Part shown: positions 1-9,800 of the stretch, piece after piece
Layout of the letters: each line of letters starts with the position of its first letter
Numbering within the stretch: the stretch's first letter is position 1
Assembly: GCA_015066225.1 (NCBI GenBank)
Contig: SVOT01000001.1
Location: 407,385 to 471,384 of the forward strand
Reading direction: 5' to 3'
Length of the DNA: 64,000 bases
Source: Oscillospiraceae bacterium
GTDB taxonomy: Bacteria > Bacillota > Clostridia > Oscillospirales > Acutalibacteraceae
Notes under the pieces: generated by a model
Told to the model about the DNA's origin: nothing
Database searches by the model: none
What the model saw: only the letters and a program-made list of their open reading frames with translations
Translations under genes and position numbers: made by a program

Positions 1-695
1 CCGGGTGAAGAAACCTTCTCGTCTTTCTTCAACGGGTTCAAAACGGCATTATCAACCTCAACCTCACCAAGAACGCTTTTGAGCTCGTTCAAGGTAACGT
101 TACCCGGGCGAAGAAGCCGCGGTTTTTCACCAACAAGGGATATAACCGTTGATTCAACACCCTCCTCTGACTCGCCACCGTCTATAACAAGGGGGATTCT
201 GCCGTTAAGGTCCTCGTACACGTGCTCTGCCCTTGTGGGGCTGGGTTTACCCGATAAATTAGCCGAGGGTGCCGCAAGGGGAAGCCCCGAAAGCTCAATA
301 AGCCTTCTTGCAACGGGGTGTGACGGGCAACGAACTGCAACCGTATCAAGGTTACCCGTTGTGCAATAGGGAACCTTATCTGCCTTGGGTAAAATCACCG
401 TCAAGGGACCGGGCCAGAATTTTTCTGCAAGCTTTTTTGCCGATTCGGGAACAGCCTTTACCAAATCATATATATCTTCGAATTTAGAAACGTGAACAAT
501 CAAGGGGTTGTCAGTTGGTCTGCCCTTTGCTTCGAATATTCTGTTAACGGCAACGGGTGAAAAGGCGTTACCTGCAAGACCGTAAACGGTTTCTGTGGGC
601 ATCCCCACAACCTGTTCATCATTCAAAAGCTCCGCCGCTTTTTTATATGCTCCGTTTTCGGATTCGGCGGTTATTTTAACAACTTCTGTTTTCAT
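1..695 (-). CDS. sua5: Threonylcarbamoyl-AMP synthase (Sua5/YwlC), C-terminus cut by window edge
   Basis: Makes threonylcarbamoyl-AMP from threonine, bicarbonate and ATP for t6A37 modification of ANN-decoding tRNAs in the cytoplasm. The first 231 codons are in the window and read leftward from an ATG at 695. Visible YrdC/Sua5 signatures are PTETVYGLAGNAF near residue 33, KGRPTDNPLIVHV, the PGPLT segment, VAVRCPSHP and PLAAPSANLSG. The reading frame is still open at base 1, so the C-terminal part, including any linker and Sua5 domain, lies outside. The start codon directly abuts the prfA stop, so the gene is the third of a DUF951-prfA-sua5 unit; the prfA-sua5 pairing is common in Firmicutes. 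Family assignment is firm; whether it is the long or short form cannot be seen. Confidence 0.93.
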   Translation of the reverse strand, partial: MKTEVVKITAESENGAYKKAAELLNDEQVVGMPTETVYGLAGNAFSPVAVNRIFEAKGRPTDNPLIVHVSKFEDIYDLVKAVPESAKKLAEKFWPGPLTVILPKADKVPYCTTGNLDTVAVRCPSHPVARRLIELSGLPLAAPSANLSGKPSPTRAEHVYEDLNGRIPLVIDGGESEEGVESTVISLVGEKPRLLRPGNVTLNELKSVLGEVEVDNAVLNPLKKDEKVSSP

Positions 696-1766
696 TTATT
701 CCTCTGATGTTTTTAGTTTTTCTGCTGTGTCGGCAGTTATGAGCGCATCGACAATTTCGTCAATATCACCGTTCATAATTGCTTCTATTTTATAAAGAGT
801 AAGACCGATTCTGTGGTCGGACACTCTACCCTGCGGGAAGTTATATGTTCTTATGCGCTCACTTCTGTCGCCCGTTCCCACCTGTGAACGGCGTTCATCT
901 GCTATTTCGGAGGTCTGCCTCTCTCTTTCAGCCTCAAGCAGACGTGAGCGAAGAATCATCATAGCTCTGTCCTTGTTTTTATGCTGACTGCGTTCATCCT
1001 GACACTCAACAACAGTGCCGGTGGGCAAATGAGTTATGCGAATTGCTGACTCGGTTTTGTTAACGTGCTGACCGCCTGCACCGCTTGAACGGAACGTGTC
1101 AATCTGGAGGTCGCCGGGATCGATTGCTATATCAACCTCCTCCGCCTCGGGCAAAACGGCAACAGTTACGGTTGATGTGTGGATTCTGCCGCCGGATTCG
1201 GTTTCGGGAACACGCTGAACTCTGTGAACACCGCTTTCGAATTTGAAGCGTGAATATGCCCCATCACCTTTAACCATAAAGCTGATTTCCTTTATACCGC
1301 CAAGACCAGTATCGTTAAGAGAAAGAACCTCGGAACGCCAGCCACGGCTTTCGGAATACATTGAGTACATTCTGTACAGTGAGTTAGCGAAAAGAGCAGC
1401 CTCCTCGCCGCCTGCACCCGCTCTGATTTCAATAATAACGTTTTTATCGTCGTTTGGGTCTTTAGGAAGCAACAGAACCTTTAGCTGTTCAGTGAGCTCC
1501 GCTGCTTTTTCTTTACATTCTCTGACCTCTTCCTCGAGCATCTCTTTCATTTCCTTGTCGGGGTGGTCGTCAAGCATCTCTTTTGCTGCCTCGCCGTCGC
1601 TGACAGCCTTTTTATAGAGTCGAAAGGTCTCAACGATAGGTGTAAGGTTTTTCATTTCACGCATCAACGAAGCATATTTATTCTGATCCGAAACAGTTTC
1701 GCTCAGGCAGAGCAATTCGTTAACCTTTTCAAAACGCTCCTCGACCTGTTGTAGTTTATCAATCAT
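696..1766 (-). CDS. prfA: Peptide chain release factor 1
   Basis: Recognises UAA and UAG in the ribosomal A site and triggers peptidyl-tRNA hydrolysis. The 356-aa length is normal for RF1. The catalytic GGQ is at residues 231-233 ([13 protein letters not shown]), and the codon-recognition tripeptide of the PxT type reads PET in [13 protein letters not shown], which separates it from RF2 (SPF). Overlaps the DUF951 gene upstream by 8 bp and is followed with no gap by sua5, so the three are surely cotranscribed. Nothing unusual in the sequence. Confidence 0.98.
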   Translation of the reverse strand: MIDKLQQVEERFEKVNELLCLSETVSDQNKYASLMREMKNLTPIVETFRLYKKAVSDGEAAKEMLDDHPDKEMKEMLEEEVRECKEKAAELTEQLKVLLLPKDPNDDKNVIIEIRAGAGGEEAALFANSLYRMYSMYSESRGWRSEVLSLNDTGLGGIKEISFMVKGDGAYSRFKFESGVHRVQRVPETESGGRIHTSTVTVAVLPEAEEVDIAIDPGDLQIDTFRSSGAGGQHVNKTESAIRITHLPTGTVVECQDERSQHKNKDRAMMILRSRLLEAERERQTSEIADERRSQVGTGDRSERIRTYNFPQGRVSDHRIGLTLYKIEAIMNGDIDEIVDALITADTAEKLKTSEE

Positions 1767-1950
1767 CTGTATTTTCTCTTATAACTTTCTTAATATTTTT
1801 CTCTGCTTTTGAACGCGGGATAAGGAATTCTCTGCCGCATCCGACGCATTTCAGGCGAAAATCCATTCCCGAACGCAAAACATTGAACTGCTTCGCCCCG
1901 CAAGGGTGCTGTTTTTTCATTTCAAGAACATCGCCTACACGTATATCCAC
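1759..1950 (-). CDS. DUF951 small zinc-ribbon-like protein
   Basis: A 63-aa protein of the DUF951 family, found widely in Firmicutes and usually near translation genes; function unknown. The family start [18 protein letters not shown] is visible, together with a CVGC pair ([16 protein letters not shown]) that with the earlier Cys may bind zinc. A GTG start at 1950 is chosen because GGGGAGG lies 7 bases upstream; the frame stays open further upstream but without family-like residues. First gene of the unit that leads into prfA. Confidence 0.85.
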   Translation of the reverse strand: MDIRVGDVLEMKKQHPCGAKQFNVLRSGMDFRLKCVGCGREFLIPRSKAEKNIKKVIRENTDD

Positions 1951-1982
1951 GAAAATTCCTCCCCAATCTAATTTATTGAAAT

Positions 1983-1991
1983 ATTGTAACA
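1983..1991 (-). promoter_or_regulatory. Extended -10 promoter for DUF951-prfA-sua5
   Basis: The minus strand reads TGTTACAAT, an extended -10 (TGn plus TACAAT), about 33 bases before the GTG of the DUF951 gene. No convincing -35 is present, as is usual for extended -10 promoters. Confidence 0.45.
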
Positions 1992-2051
1992 CACTTTTAC
2001 ATAAAATTAAAGAGTAAGATAAAAATAATATACTGAAAAGGTGATAAAACA

Positions 2052-2972
2052 ATGATGTCATATCTTCCGGAAGGTCATTTAATCAACAGCGAAAAAAACA
2101 CAGCTGCTCTTTCCTCACCCGAATTATTCAAAAAAGCATATACAGAGGGTGAAGCACTTGAAGCCCGTGCGCTTTATTGCGACCGTGAACACAACCTACA
2201 TATAGATTTGGGATTTATCCACGGCATTATTCCCAGAGAAGAGTGTGCTATTGGAATAACCGACGGCACAACAAGGGATATTGCCATAATAGCAAGAGTA
2301 AACAAACCCGTCAGATTCTTTATCACCGATATAACTGATTCCGACGGGCAGAAAACTGCAATTCTCAGCAGAAAAGCCGTTCAGGAGGCATTTCAGAATG
2401 AATATCTGCCAACTCTGAAAAAGGGTGATATTATAACCGCCCGGATAACTCACCTTGAATCCTTCGGGGCATTTTGTGATATAGGCTGCGGCATCAATGC
2501 ACTTTTACCCATTGACAACATTTCCGTTTCACGAATCCCACACCCCAACGCACGCTTCAGAGTTGGCGATGATATACGAGTAATAATCAAGGATTTTGAC
2601 GAATTCGGCAGGGCTACCCTCACCCACAAGGAGCTTCTCGGCACCTGGCAGGAAAATGCAGAAGCCTTTCGTGTGGGCGAAACTGTCAGCGGCATTGTAA
2701 GAAGCGTTGAAAGCTACGGCATTTTCATTGAGCTTTCCCCCAACCTTGCTGGCCTCGCCGAATACACAAATTCAGTTTACGAGGGGCAACAAACAAGCGT
2801 TTATATCAAAAGCATCATACCCGAAAAAATGAAATTCAAGCTGATTATTGTTGATTCATTTAATGCTGATTACCCTTTTAAAAAGCCCGAATACTTCTTT
2901 GAGGGCGAGCACATGGATTATTTCAGATATTCGCCCCAAAATTCAGAAAAAATTATTGAAACATTATTCTAA
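2052..2972 (+). CDS. S1 RNA-binding repeat protein
   Basis: A 306-aa cytoplasmic protein built of S1-type OB folds. An N-terminal degenerate copy (about residues 25-110, IHGIIPREECAIGI) is followed by two clearer copies (about 115-190, GDIITARITHLESFGAFCDIG and onwards; about 200-275, GETVSGIVRSVESYGIFIELS). It resembles the stand-alone S1 proteins of Clostridia, distinct from ribosomal S1, which here is fused to IspH at 31420-33471. It probably binds RNA or ribosomes; no specific function is known to me. The RBS AAAGGTGAT precedes an ATG-ATG pair. It diverges from DUF951 and is followed by the promoter of the next operon. Confidence 0.85.
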   Translation: MMSYLPEGHLINSEKNTAALSSPELFKKAYTEGEALEARALYCDREHNLHIDLGFIHGIIPREECAIGITDGTTRDIAIIARVNKPVRFFITDITDSDGQKTAILSRKAVQEAFQNEYLPTLKKGDIITARITHLESFGAFCDIGCGINALLPIDNISVSRIPHPNARFRVGDDIRVIIKDFDEFGRATLTHKELLGTWQENAEAFRVGETVSGIVRSVESYGIFIELSPNLAGLAEYTNSVYEGQQTSVYIKSIIPEKMKFKLIIVDSFNADYPFKKPEYFFEGEHMDYFRYSPQNSEKIIETLF

Positions 2973-2978
2973 ATACAC

Positions 2979-3007
2979 TTGAAAGCAAAATTGCTGTATT
3001 GTATAAT
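2979..3007 (+). promoter_or_regulatory. Sigma-A promoter of the reductase-lipoprotein-galactosidase operon
   Basis: TTGAAA (2979-2984), 17-base spacer, TATAAT (3002-3007), 28 bases before the ATG at 3035. The -10 is a perfect match. Confidence 0.85.
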
Positions 3008-3034
3008 CTTTTTATTAAAACTAAGGAGGTTACT

Positions 3035-4159
3035 ATGCAATACAGCAATTTTCCTTCAATAGGCAAAAGCATTTCAAAGCTGGGCTTCGGTCTTATGAGA
3101 TTACCAAAGCTTAATGAAAACGAAGAAGCAATTGATCGTAAAGAGGCTCTGCGTCTTATTGATCTTGCTATGAAAGCGGGTGTAAACTACTACGACACGG
3201 CTTATTTTTACCACGGCGGTGATTCTGAAGCCTTTGTTAAAGAGGCTTTGAGCCAATACCCGAGAGAATCCTTTATGCTTGCAACAAAGCTCCCCGGCAC
3301 ATATATGCGTGACAACAACCTCACCACAGCGGAGCTTTTCAACGGTCAGCTTGAAAAATGCGGCGTTGATTATTTTGATTTTTATCTTCTGCATGCAGTT
3401 AACCGTGATATTATGCCGACCTTTGAGGCAGACAAGTCTTATGAATACCTTTCAGAGCAAAAAGCACAGGGTAAAATAAAGCATCTCGGTTTTTCATATC
3501 ACGGTGATCTTGAATTTTTCCTTGAATTGATTGACAAATACAAATGGGATTTTGTTCAGCTTCAGATAAACTACTATGACTGGGAAGCACAAAACGCAAA
3601 GGCATATTATGAAGCACTTGAAGAAAGGAACATTCCCTGCATTGTTATGGAGCCTGTACGAGGTGGCTCTCTTCACGCTTTAAATGACGAAGCGAGAGCT
3701 GTTTTTGACGAGCTTGGTGACGCTTCATATGCATCTTACGCCTTGCGCTATGTTGCACAGCTTCCCAACGTTTTAACCGTTCTCAGCGGTATGTCAACCC
3801 TTGAACAGGTTGAGGATAACCTCAGAACCTTTGAAGAATGCAAGCCCTTGAGCGAAACTGAAACACAAGCTGTCAACAAAGCAAACGTATTATTCAGAAA
3901 AAACTTTGCAATACCTTGCACAGATTGCAGATATTGCACCGAAAAATGCCCCGCAGGCGTGGATATACCCGCTTGCTTTAAAGCATACAACGAGTACAAC
4001 AAAACACGTAACGAGGCAGATTTCAAAGAGAAATATCTTTTAATTGCAGAAGAAAAGCAAGCACACAACTGCATCAACTGCAAGCTTTGCGAAAAAACCT
4101 GTCCCCAACAGATAAAAATTTCGGACAAGCTCCGAAAAATAGCGGAGATGAATAAATAA
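3035..4159 (+). CDS. Aldo/keto reductase with C-terminal 2x[4Fe-4S] ferredoxin domain
   Basis: A 374-aa soluble oxidoreductase. Residues 1-280 are an AKR TIM barrel with the usual tetrad visible as NYYDTAYFYHGG (Asp, Tyr), TKLPG (Lys) and FYLLHAVN (His). The C-terminal third carries two cysteine clusters, CTDCRYCTEKCPAG and CINCKLCEKTCPQQ, each of the 4Fe-4S type. This architecture (COG1453) is common in anaerobes; the electron donor is likely ferredoxin rather than NADPH alone, and the substrate is unknown. The ATG at 3035 follows AAGGAGG by 5 bases; the longer frame upstream is not needed. Its stop overlaps the next start (TAATG), so it is translationally coupled to the lipoprotein. Confidence 0.93.
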   Translation: MQYSNFPSIGKSISKLGFGLMRLPKLNENEEAIDRKEALRLIDLAMKAGVNYYDTAYFYHGGDSEAFVKEALSQYPRESFMLATKLPGTYMRDNNLTTAELFNGQLEKCGVDYFDFYLLHAVNRDIMPTFEADKSYEYLSEQKAQGKIKHLGFSYHGDLEFFLELIDKYKWDFVQLQINYYDWEAQNAKAYYEALEERNIPCIVMEPVRGGSLHALNDEARAVFDELGDASYASYALRYVAQLPNVLTVLSGMSTLEQVEDNLRTFEECKPLSETETQAVNKANVLFRKNFAIPCTDCRYCTEKCPAGVDIPACFKAYNEYNKTRNEADFKEKYLLIAEEKQAHNCINCKLCEKTCPQQIKISDKLRKIAEMNK

Positions 4160-4623
4160 TGAAGCAAAAAATCATTAAAGCGTCTGCCGTAATAGCTATA
4201 ATCTCAATCATTTGCTTCGTTTTTTCTTCTTGTAAGGAGGCAGACAACGAGAATGCTATCATTGACGTTATAACACTTGCCTCGGAGGTTGGCATTAACG
4301 GTGAAAAAACGAACACCGTTGAAGCCTCTATGGGTGCATTCAAGGGCTTACAGGGTGATTACATTGAGTTTTTCTTTGACGAGCCCGTTACGTTCGATTC
4401 GTTCTTTATTAACGAAAAAACGACGTCTGTAAGGCAATATAACATATATGCTATGACGGACGGCAAATACAAGCTGATTCACACAGGAAAGCACATAACA
4501 ATCGAAAACATTGTGCTTGAGCCTGTTACTGCAACGGCAATAAAGCTTGTTATCGTCAACACCGAAATCGGCAACGACGAATTTATTATTCAAGGCATCA
4601 GTGCCTACAACACAAATCAATAA
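4159..4623 (+). CDS. Small lipoprotein with discoidin-like domain
   Basis: A 154-aa predicted lipoprotein. A basic N-terminus and hydrophobic stretch end in the lipobox FSSC with Cys25. The mature part (about residues 45-150) has the beta-rich pattern of an F5/8 type C (discoidin, CBM32-like) fold, for example IEFFFDEPVTFDSFFI, YNIYAMTDGKYKLIHTGK and ATAIKLVIVN. It would sit on the outer face of the membrane and might bind a carbohydrate. It lies between the reductase and the alpha-galactosidase in one operon with a 1-base overlap upstream and a 10-base gap downstream, so a galactoside-related role is a reasonable inference. No exact family is recognised. Confidence 0.7.
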   Translation: MKQKIIKASAVIAIISIICFVFSSCKEADNENAIIDVITLASEVGINGEKTNTVEASMGAFKGLQGDYIEFFFDEPVTFDSFFINEKTTSVRQYNIYAMTDGKYKLIHTGKHITIENIVLEPVTATAIKLVIVNTEIGNDEFIIQGISAYNTNQ

Positions 4624-4633
4624 GGGTGATAAT

Positions 4634-6811
4634 ATGGCAATTTCTTTTTGTAAAGAAACAAACACTTTCAAGCTTGACACAAATTCTTCAACCTACATAT
4701 TCGGAATTTTCGAGGGAAACTATCTTGTACACTATTATTACGGTGCACCAATCCCCGACACAGACGTTGAAATTTTGCGTATCCGCCCAGGCTTTGCATC
4801 ATTCTGCCCCGACAGCCCTTCTGCAAGGGTTTTCAACTTCTCGCCCGACGTTACTCCCCTTGAATATTCAACCTTCGGCGCAGGCGATTTTCGCCTTTCT
4901 GCATTCGCAATTAAAAACGCTGACGGCAACAAGGTTACAGACCTCAGATATGTCAGCCACGAAATTTACAAGGGTAAAAAGGGCTTACCCGGTATGCCTG
5001 CACTTTACGTTAACGACGAATCCGAAGCCGACACACTCGAGGTTCTTACAGAGGACAAGGTTACGGGTGTTCAGGTTACACTTGTTTACTCTGTATTTGA
5101 AAGCAAGGGCGCAATAACAAGAAGCGTGAGAGTTAAAAATGCATCCAAAAAAGCAGTGTTTATTGACACGGTTCACTCACTTTGTGTTGATTTGCCCGGC
5201 TACGATTACGAAATGTTTGACCTCTACGGCAGATGGGTAAAAGAGCGTGCTCTTGAGAGATATCCGCTCCACAGAGGAATTCAGTCAATCAAAAGCAAGC
5301 GTGGTTCATCGAGCCACAACCACAATCCCTTCACAGCTCTTGTGAAAAAGGGTGCAAACGAAGAATACGGCGACTGCTACGGCTTCAACCTTGTTTACAG
5401 CAGCAACTTTTCAATTGACGTTGAGGTTGACGGCTTCGCATCCACAAGGCTTGTTATGGGCATCAACCCCGAGGGCTTCTGCTGGCACCTTTCACCCGAT
5501 GAAGAATTCTGCTCACCCGAGGCAGTTATGATTTTCACTGACAAGGGTGTTGGCGAAATGAGCCGTATGTTCCACCGCCTTTATGCAGATAACCTTGTCA
5601 GAGGCAAATGGAAAAAAGCAAAACGTCCCCTCCTTATAAACAACTGGGAAGGAACAGGAATGGATTTCGACCACGATAAGCTGGTTTCCTTTGCTCGCCA
5701 CGCTAAGGATATGGGCATTGAAATGCTCGTTATGGATGACGGCTGGTTCGGTCACCGTGACGATGACAAATCCTCGCTTGGTGACTGGTACGTTGCAGAA
5801 TACAAGCTCAGAAAGGGTCTCAACGGTCTTATAAAAGAAGTCAACGACCTTGGTCTTAAATTCGGTATATGGTTTGAGCCCGAAATGATTTCGCCCGATT
5901 CCGATGTTTACAAGGCACACCCCGATTGGTGTCTGCACACCGAAAACAGAGATAAATCCATTGCAAGAACTCAATACGTTATGGACTATTCAAGAAAAGA
6001 AGTTCGTGAATACGTTTATTCGATGATGAAAGAAATTCTTTCAAACAACAACATCGATTATGTGAAATGGGATTTCAACAGAAACCTTACAGAGGTTTCA
6101 TGCGCAGAGCTCCCGCCCGAAAAGCAGGGTGAGGTTTTCCACCGCTTTGTTCTTGGCACATACGAGATAATGGAGCGACTTGTAACAGACTTCCCCAACC
6201 TTCTTCTTGAAAATTGCTCCGGTGGTGGCGGACGCTTTGACCCCGGTATGCTTTACTATTCACCCCAGATATGGACAAGCGACAACACCGACCCCATTGA
6301 AAGGCTTACAATTCAGTTCGGCACATCGCTGTGCTACCCCGCTTCAACAATGGGTGCACACGTTTCTGCAAGCAGAAGAGCAAGCTATGAAACAAAGAAA
6401 AACGTTGCTTTGTGGGGTTCGTTCGGCTACGAGCTCGACCCCGACAAGCTCACAGAGGAAGAAATTGCAGAAATCAAAGAGCAGGTCAAGGAATATCATA
6501 AATACTATGACGTTATTCACTACGGTGAGCTTTACAGGCTGATTACCCCCTTTGAAAACGAGTTCAAGGTTGCGTGGGAATTTGTCAGCGAAGATAAAAA
6601 TGAAGCCCTTGTTACAGTTGTTCAGATTAAACAAGCTTATGACCCATTCTTTATGCTCAGGCTTCAGGGACTTGACAGAAACAAATACTACGAGATTGAA
6701 GAAACAGGTGAAGTTTACAGCGGTGCGTTCCTTATGAATGCCGGTCTCAACCTCACCCACAAGCCAAACGGCGACGGTCAGTCTTACCTTATTCACCTTA
6801 CAGCAAAATAA
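4634..6811 (+). CDS. Alpha-galactosidase, GH36
   Basis: Hydrolyses terminal alpha-1,6-galactosides such as melibiose, raffinose and stachyose. The 725-aa length fits the cytosolic GH36 enzymes of Firmicutes, and there is no signal peptide. The N-terminal beta-sandwich is followed by the TIM barrel with MDDGWFGHRDDD, GIWFEPEMISPDSDVY, the nucleophile Asp480 in VKWDFNRN and the acid/base Asp550 in SDNTDPIERL. The ENCSGGGGRFD motif is intact. The ATG at 4634 follows GGGTGAT. Last gene of the reductase-lipoprotein-galactosidase operon. No sugar transporter is adjacent, so uptake must be encoded elsewhere. Confidence 0.96.
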   Translation: MAISFCKETNTFKLDTNSSTYIFGIFEGNYLVHYYYGAPIPDTDVEILRIRPGFASFCPDSPSARVFNFSPDVTPLEYSTFGAGDFRLSAFAIKNADGNKVTDLRYVSHEIYKGKKGLPGMPALYVNDESEADTLEVLTEDKVTGVQVTLVYSVFESKGAITRSVRVKNASKKAVFIDTVHSLCVDLPGYDYEMFDLYGRWVKERALERYPLHRGIQSIKSKRGSSSHNHNPFTALVKKGANEEYGDCYGFNLVYSSNFSIDVEVDGFASTRLVMGINPEGFCWHLSPDEEFCSPEAVMIFTDKGVGEMSRMFHRLYADNLVRGKWKKAKRPLLINNWEGTGMDFDHDKLVSFARHAKDMGIEMLVMDDGWFGHRDDDKSSLGDWYVAEYKLRKGLNGLIKEVNDLGLKFGIWFEPEMISPDSDVYKAHPDWCLHTENRDKSIARTQYVMDYSRKEVREYVYSMMKEILSNNNIDYVKWDFNRNLTEVSCAELPPEKQGEVFHRFVLGTYEIMERLVTDFPNLLLENCSGGGGRFDPGMLYYSPQIWTSDNTDPIERLTIQFGTSLCYPASTMGAHVSASRRASYETKKNVALWGSFGYELDPDKLTEEEIAEIKEQVKEYHKYYDVIHYGELYRLITPFENEFKVAWEFVSEDKNEALVTVVQIKQAYDPFFMLRLQGLDRNKYYEIEETGEVYSGAFLMNAGLNLTHKPNGDGQSYLIHLTAK

Positions 6812-6814
6812 TGC

Positions 6815-6858
6815 GCACAACAAAAGCTCCCTGTCAATGACAGGGAGCTTTCTTGTGC
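6815..6858. terminator. Bidirectional terminator between alpha-galactosidase and FN3 gene
   Basis: A near-perfect inverted repeat: AAAGCTCCCTGTC, loop AAT, GACAGGGAGCTTT, extended outside by GCACAA/TTGTGC. It lies between two convergent genes and can serve both. Confidence 0.85.
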
Positions 6859-6864
6859 TGTTTC

Positions 6865-9800
6865 TTATTTCTTATATGTTATTGACCAACCTGTTTTGTT
6901 GTATGCAGATTCAATAGTTTTATTTGAACAGTAGGCTTTTACGGTGTAGGTATACTTAACCCCGGATTTAACATTTGTGTCAACAAATTCAAGAGATTTG
7001 GTTGTAGCAACCTTTGTCCATTTTGTTGAACCTGCAGCTTTTCTGTAAACATAGTAGCCGGCTGCACCCTCAACCTTGTCAAATTTCACCTTGACACCTT
7101 TTGAGGTTTTGGTTAACGATGTTATTTCGGGCTGTTCGAGGAAGTAATGAACATTTCCCAGTGTTCTGTAGCCCTTGCAATCGCCTTTATAAGCAAGCAC
7201 AACGTATTGTTTTTTCTGCCCGCCCACTACATTTTTATCTGTATAGGTTGTTTTTGAAGGGTCGTCAAGTGTCTTTATTGTCTTCCACTTTCCGTCAATC
7301 TTCTCTTTGATAACGTAACCGTCAACACCTGCTTTTTCTTCTATTGTTATTTTAACTCCGCTAGAGGTGTTTTTGGTTGTAAACTTCGGGGAGACAATGT
7401 ATGTATATTTAACGCCCTCTTTGTCGTATGGATTGTTAGAGTTTTTATATACTGCTTTTACAGTGTATGTATACTCTTCCATATCGTTAACGTTTTTATC
7501 AATAACATAGAAATTATCAGTGTCACCAGGAACTGACGCTATTCTTTTCCAAGAGGTTTGAGTAGCACTTTTTCTGTAAACAGCATATGAATCCATCCAA
7601 CCCATATTATTCCAGCTAATCTTCAAACCATTTTCATTCTCTGATACTTTAACCTTAGGAGCCTCGAGATAAGCGCAATCATCCCATAAATAATTCGGTG
7701 ATGCAAATCCGTTTGATTCACCTCTGAGAACATAAGTGTAAAATGCACCAATTCCCAAATCCTTGTCGACATATTTACCATCACTTGCAGGAACAACTGC
7801 TATTCTTGTTTTGTTACGATAAATAATAACATTTTCAAACGTTAGATTTTCGGTTGACCACGTAATTGTTGCATCACCATTTTTAAAACTCAGAGACATT
7901 TCAGATGGCGAATACACACCATTAACAACCATTCCTTGTTCAGGCAGCTTACTAACTATTCCGTTATCATCAATTTTTTGTAAAGCGTATTCAGATGAGC
8001 CGTTGAGAGATGCAGTAACAAAAACAGTTCCCTCCTTGTATGATTTCTGATCTCTGCACTTAACCCAACCGTTTTGGGTTTTTGCGTATAATACATACAC
8101 TGCAGATGGATCATAGTCTTCTATCTCAAGATTATAACCATTTTTACTGAAACCGGAAGGCGCAACATAAATATCATACTCTTTCTCAACTATTTCTACA
8201 GTTTCGTCACTAAAACCAATTACCGTTTCAACTGCACCTTTTTCAATAACCGCGTCATTATAAAGGTAAGCAATCTTATATGTATATTCAACGCCGTTTT
8301 CGGCTGTTGTGTCGCAATACCTGTTTTCACTTATCTGAGCAAGCTGTTCGTATTCACTGTCAGCAGTTTTGCGGAAAATAACGCTGTCACCTGCACCATT
8401 AGGCTTTTCCCATACAAAATTCATTCCGTTAGTATCAGCATAACAATAGGTTAAATTTATTTGTGGGAATGATTGATAGGTAACACCTTTATTATCGTAC
8501 TCGCCTGCTATCGGTTTGCGATATGGCTTTGATGTGAAAATATGTGTTCCTATTTCATATGGCAATTTGTAATCAAAGTAATTTTCTCTTGTAACACCAA
8601 TTCTTGACCACGAGCCACTGATCTTATCATAAATTAAATATTCACAGTTATTCGGCTGTTCGCTCCACGAAAGTCTGATTGTGTTATCACCAAGCTCAAC
8701 GATGTCATACAACTCGGGTTTTGTAAGAATTGTGCCCGGGATTCCCTTGTAGTCATAAGAGCCGGTTTTGCCTTTTCTCATGGGTCTGACGGTGTAGTAA
8801 TAATAATCTTCTGCGTTTGCGGTTTTGTCGGTGTATGATGAAACGTTGCCGACCTCAACCAGCTTGACCCATTTCTTTTCAGTCGCCGTATGACGATAGA
8901 TTCTGTATGAATCTGCTCCCTTAACCTTTGACCAGTTAACTGTAATACCACCGTCTTTTGGGTAGGTGCAATCCTTGAGCGTTGCCGCTTTCAGATAGTG
9001 GATTGACTTGCCGCTTTCGTCATAGGCGCTGTATATACCGTTGATTTCTGCAATAACAGTAAAGTAATACTTAACGTTACTGTCACGGTTTTTCATACTG
9101 ATTTCATAACTGAGGCTGTTTGTAGTTTTGACTTTTTTCCAATCAGTGTTGTCTGTGCACATATAGACATAGTACTTGGCATTTGAGGCGACCTTTGACC
9201 AAGATATCTTTAAGAAATTGTTTTTTGCAGACTCCACCTTAACAACAGGTGCTTTATAGGCTTTAACCTTCATCGGAAGAAGAGATTGCGGTGTTTTCAA
9301 GCTTCCTTTATAGGCAACAACCTTGTAGTTTCTCGTTGCATTTATGCCTTTGAGCTCTTTGTCAACATAAAAGCTGAGCTTTTCGCCACTGTCCTTTGCA
9401 GAACCGATTTTATCATATTTACCTGTGCTTGTGTTTTTTCTGTAAACATGGTAACCGGTTGCACCGGGTACAGAATACCAATAAATAGCGGGACCTTTTT
9501 CTGTGTTTTCGAAGCCGTACATAACGGTGTTCATATCATCGATATCGGTGCCTTTTTTATTGATTTTTATAGTGTATTTACGTTCTGTTGACGGGTCTTT
9601 ATCTGCATCAAAATAGTAAGGACGGCTTGAACGAATCGTTTCTTTATAAACATAAGTTTTTGCATAATAAGTTCCGCTTTTGAGATTATCAAACGACATT
9701 GAAAGTGTAAGATATTCCTTATTATCCCCACCTGTCGAAAATGCTGCTATCTTATTTTTGTAAGATGAATCAGAATACATTTCAAAGTAGTAAATCGAAT

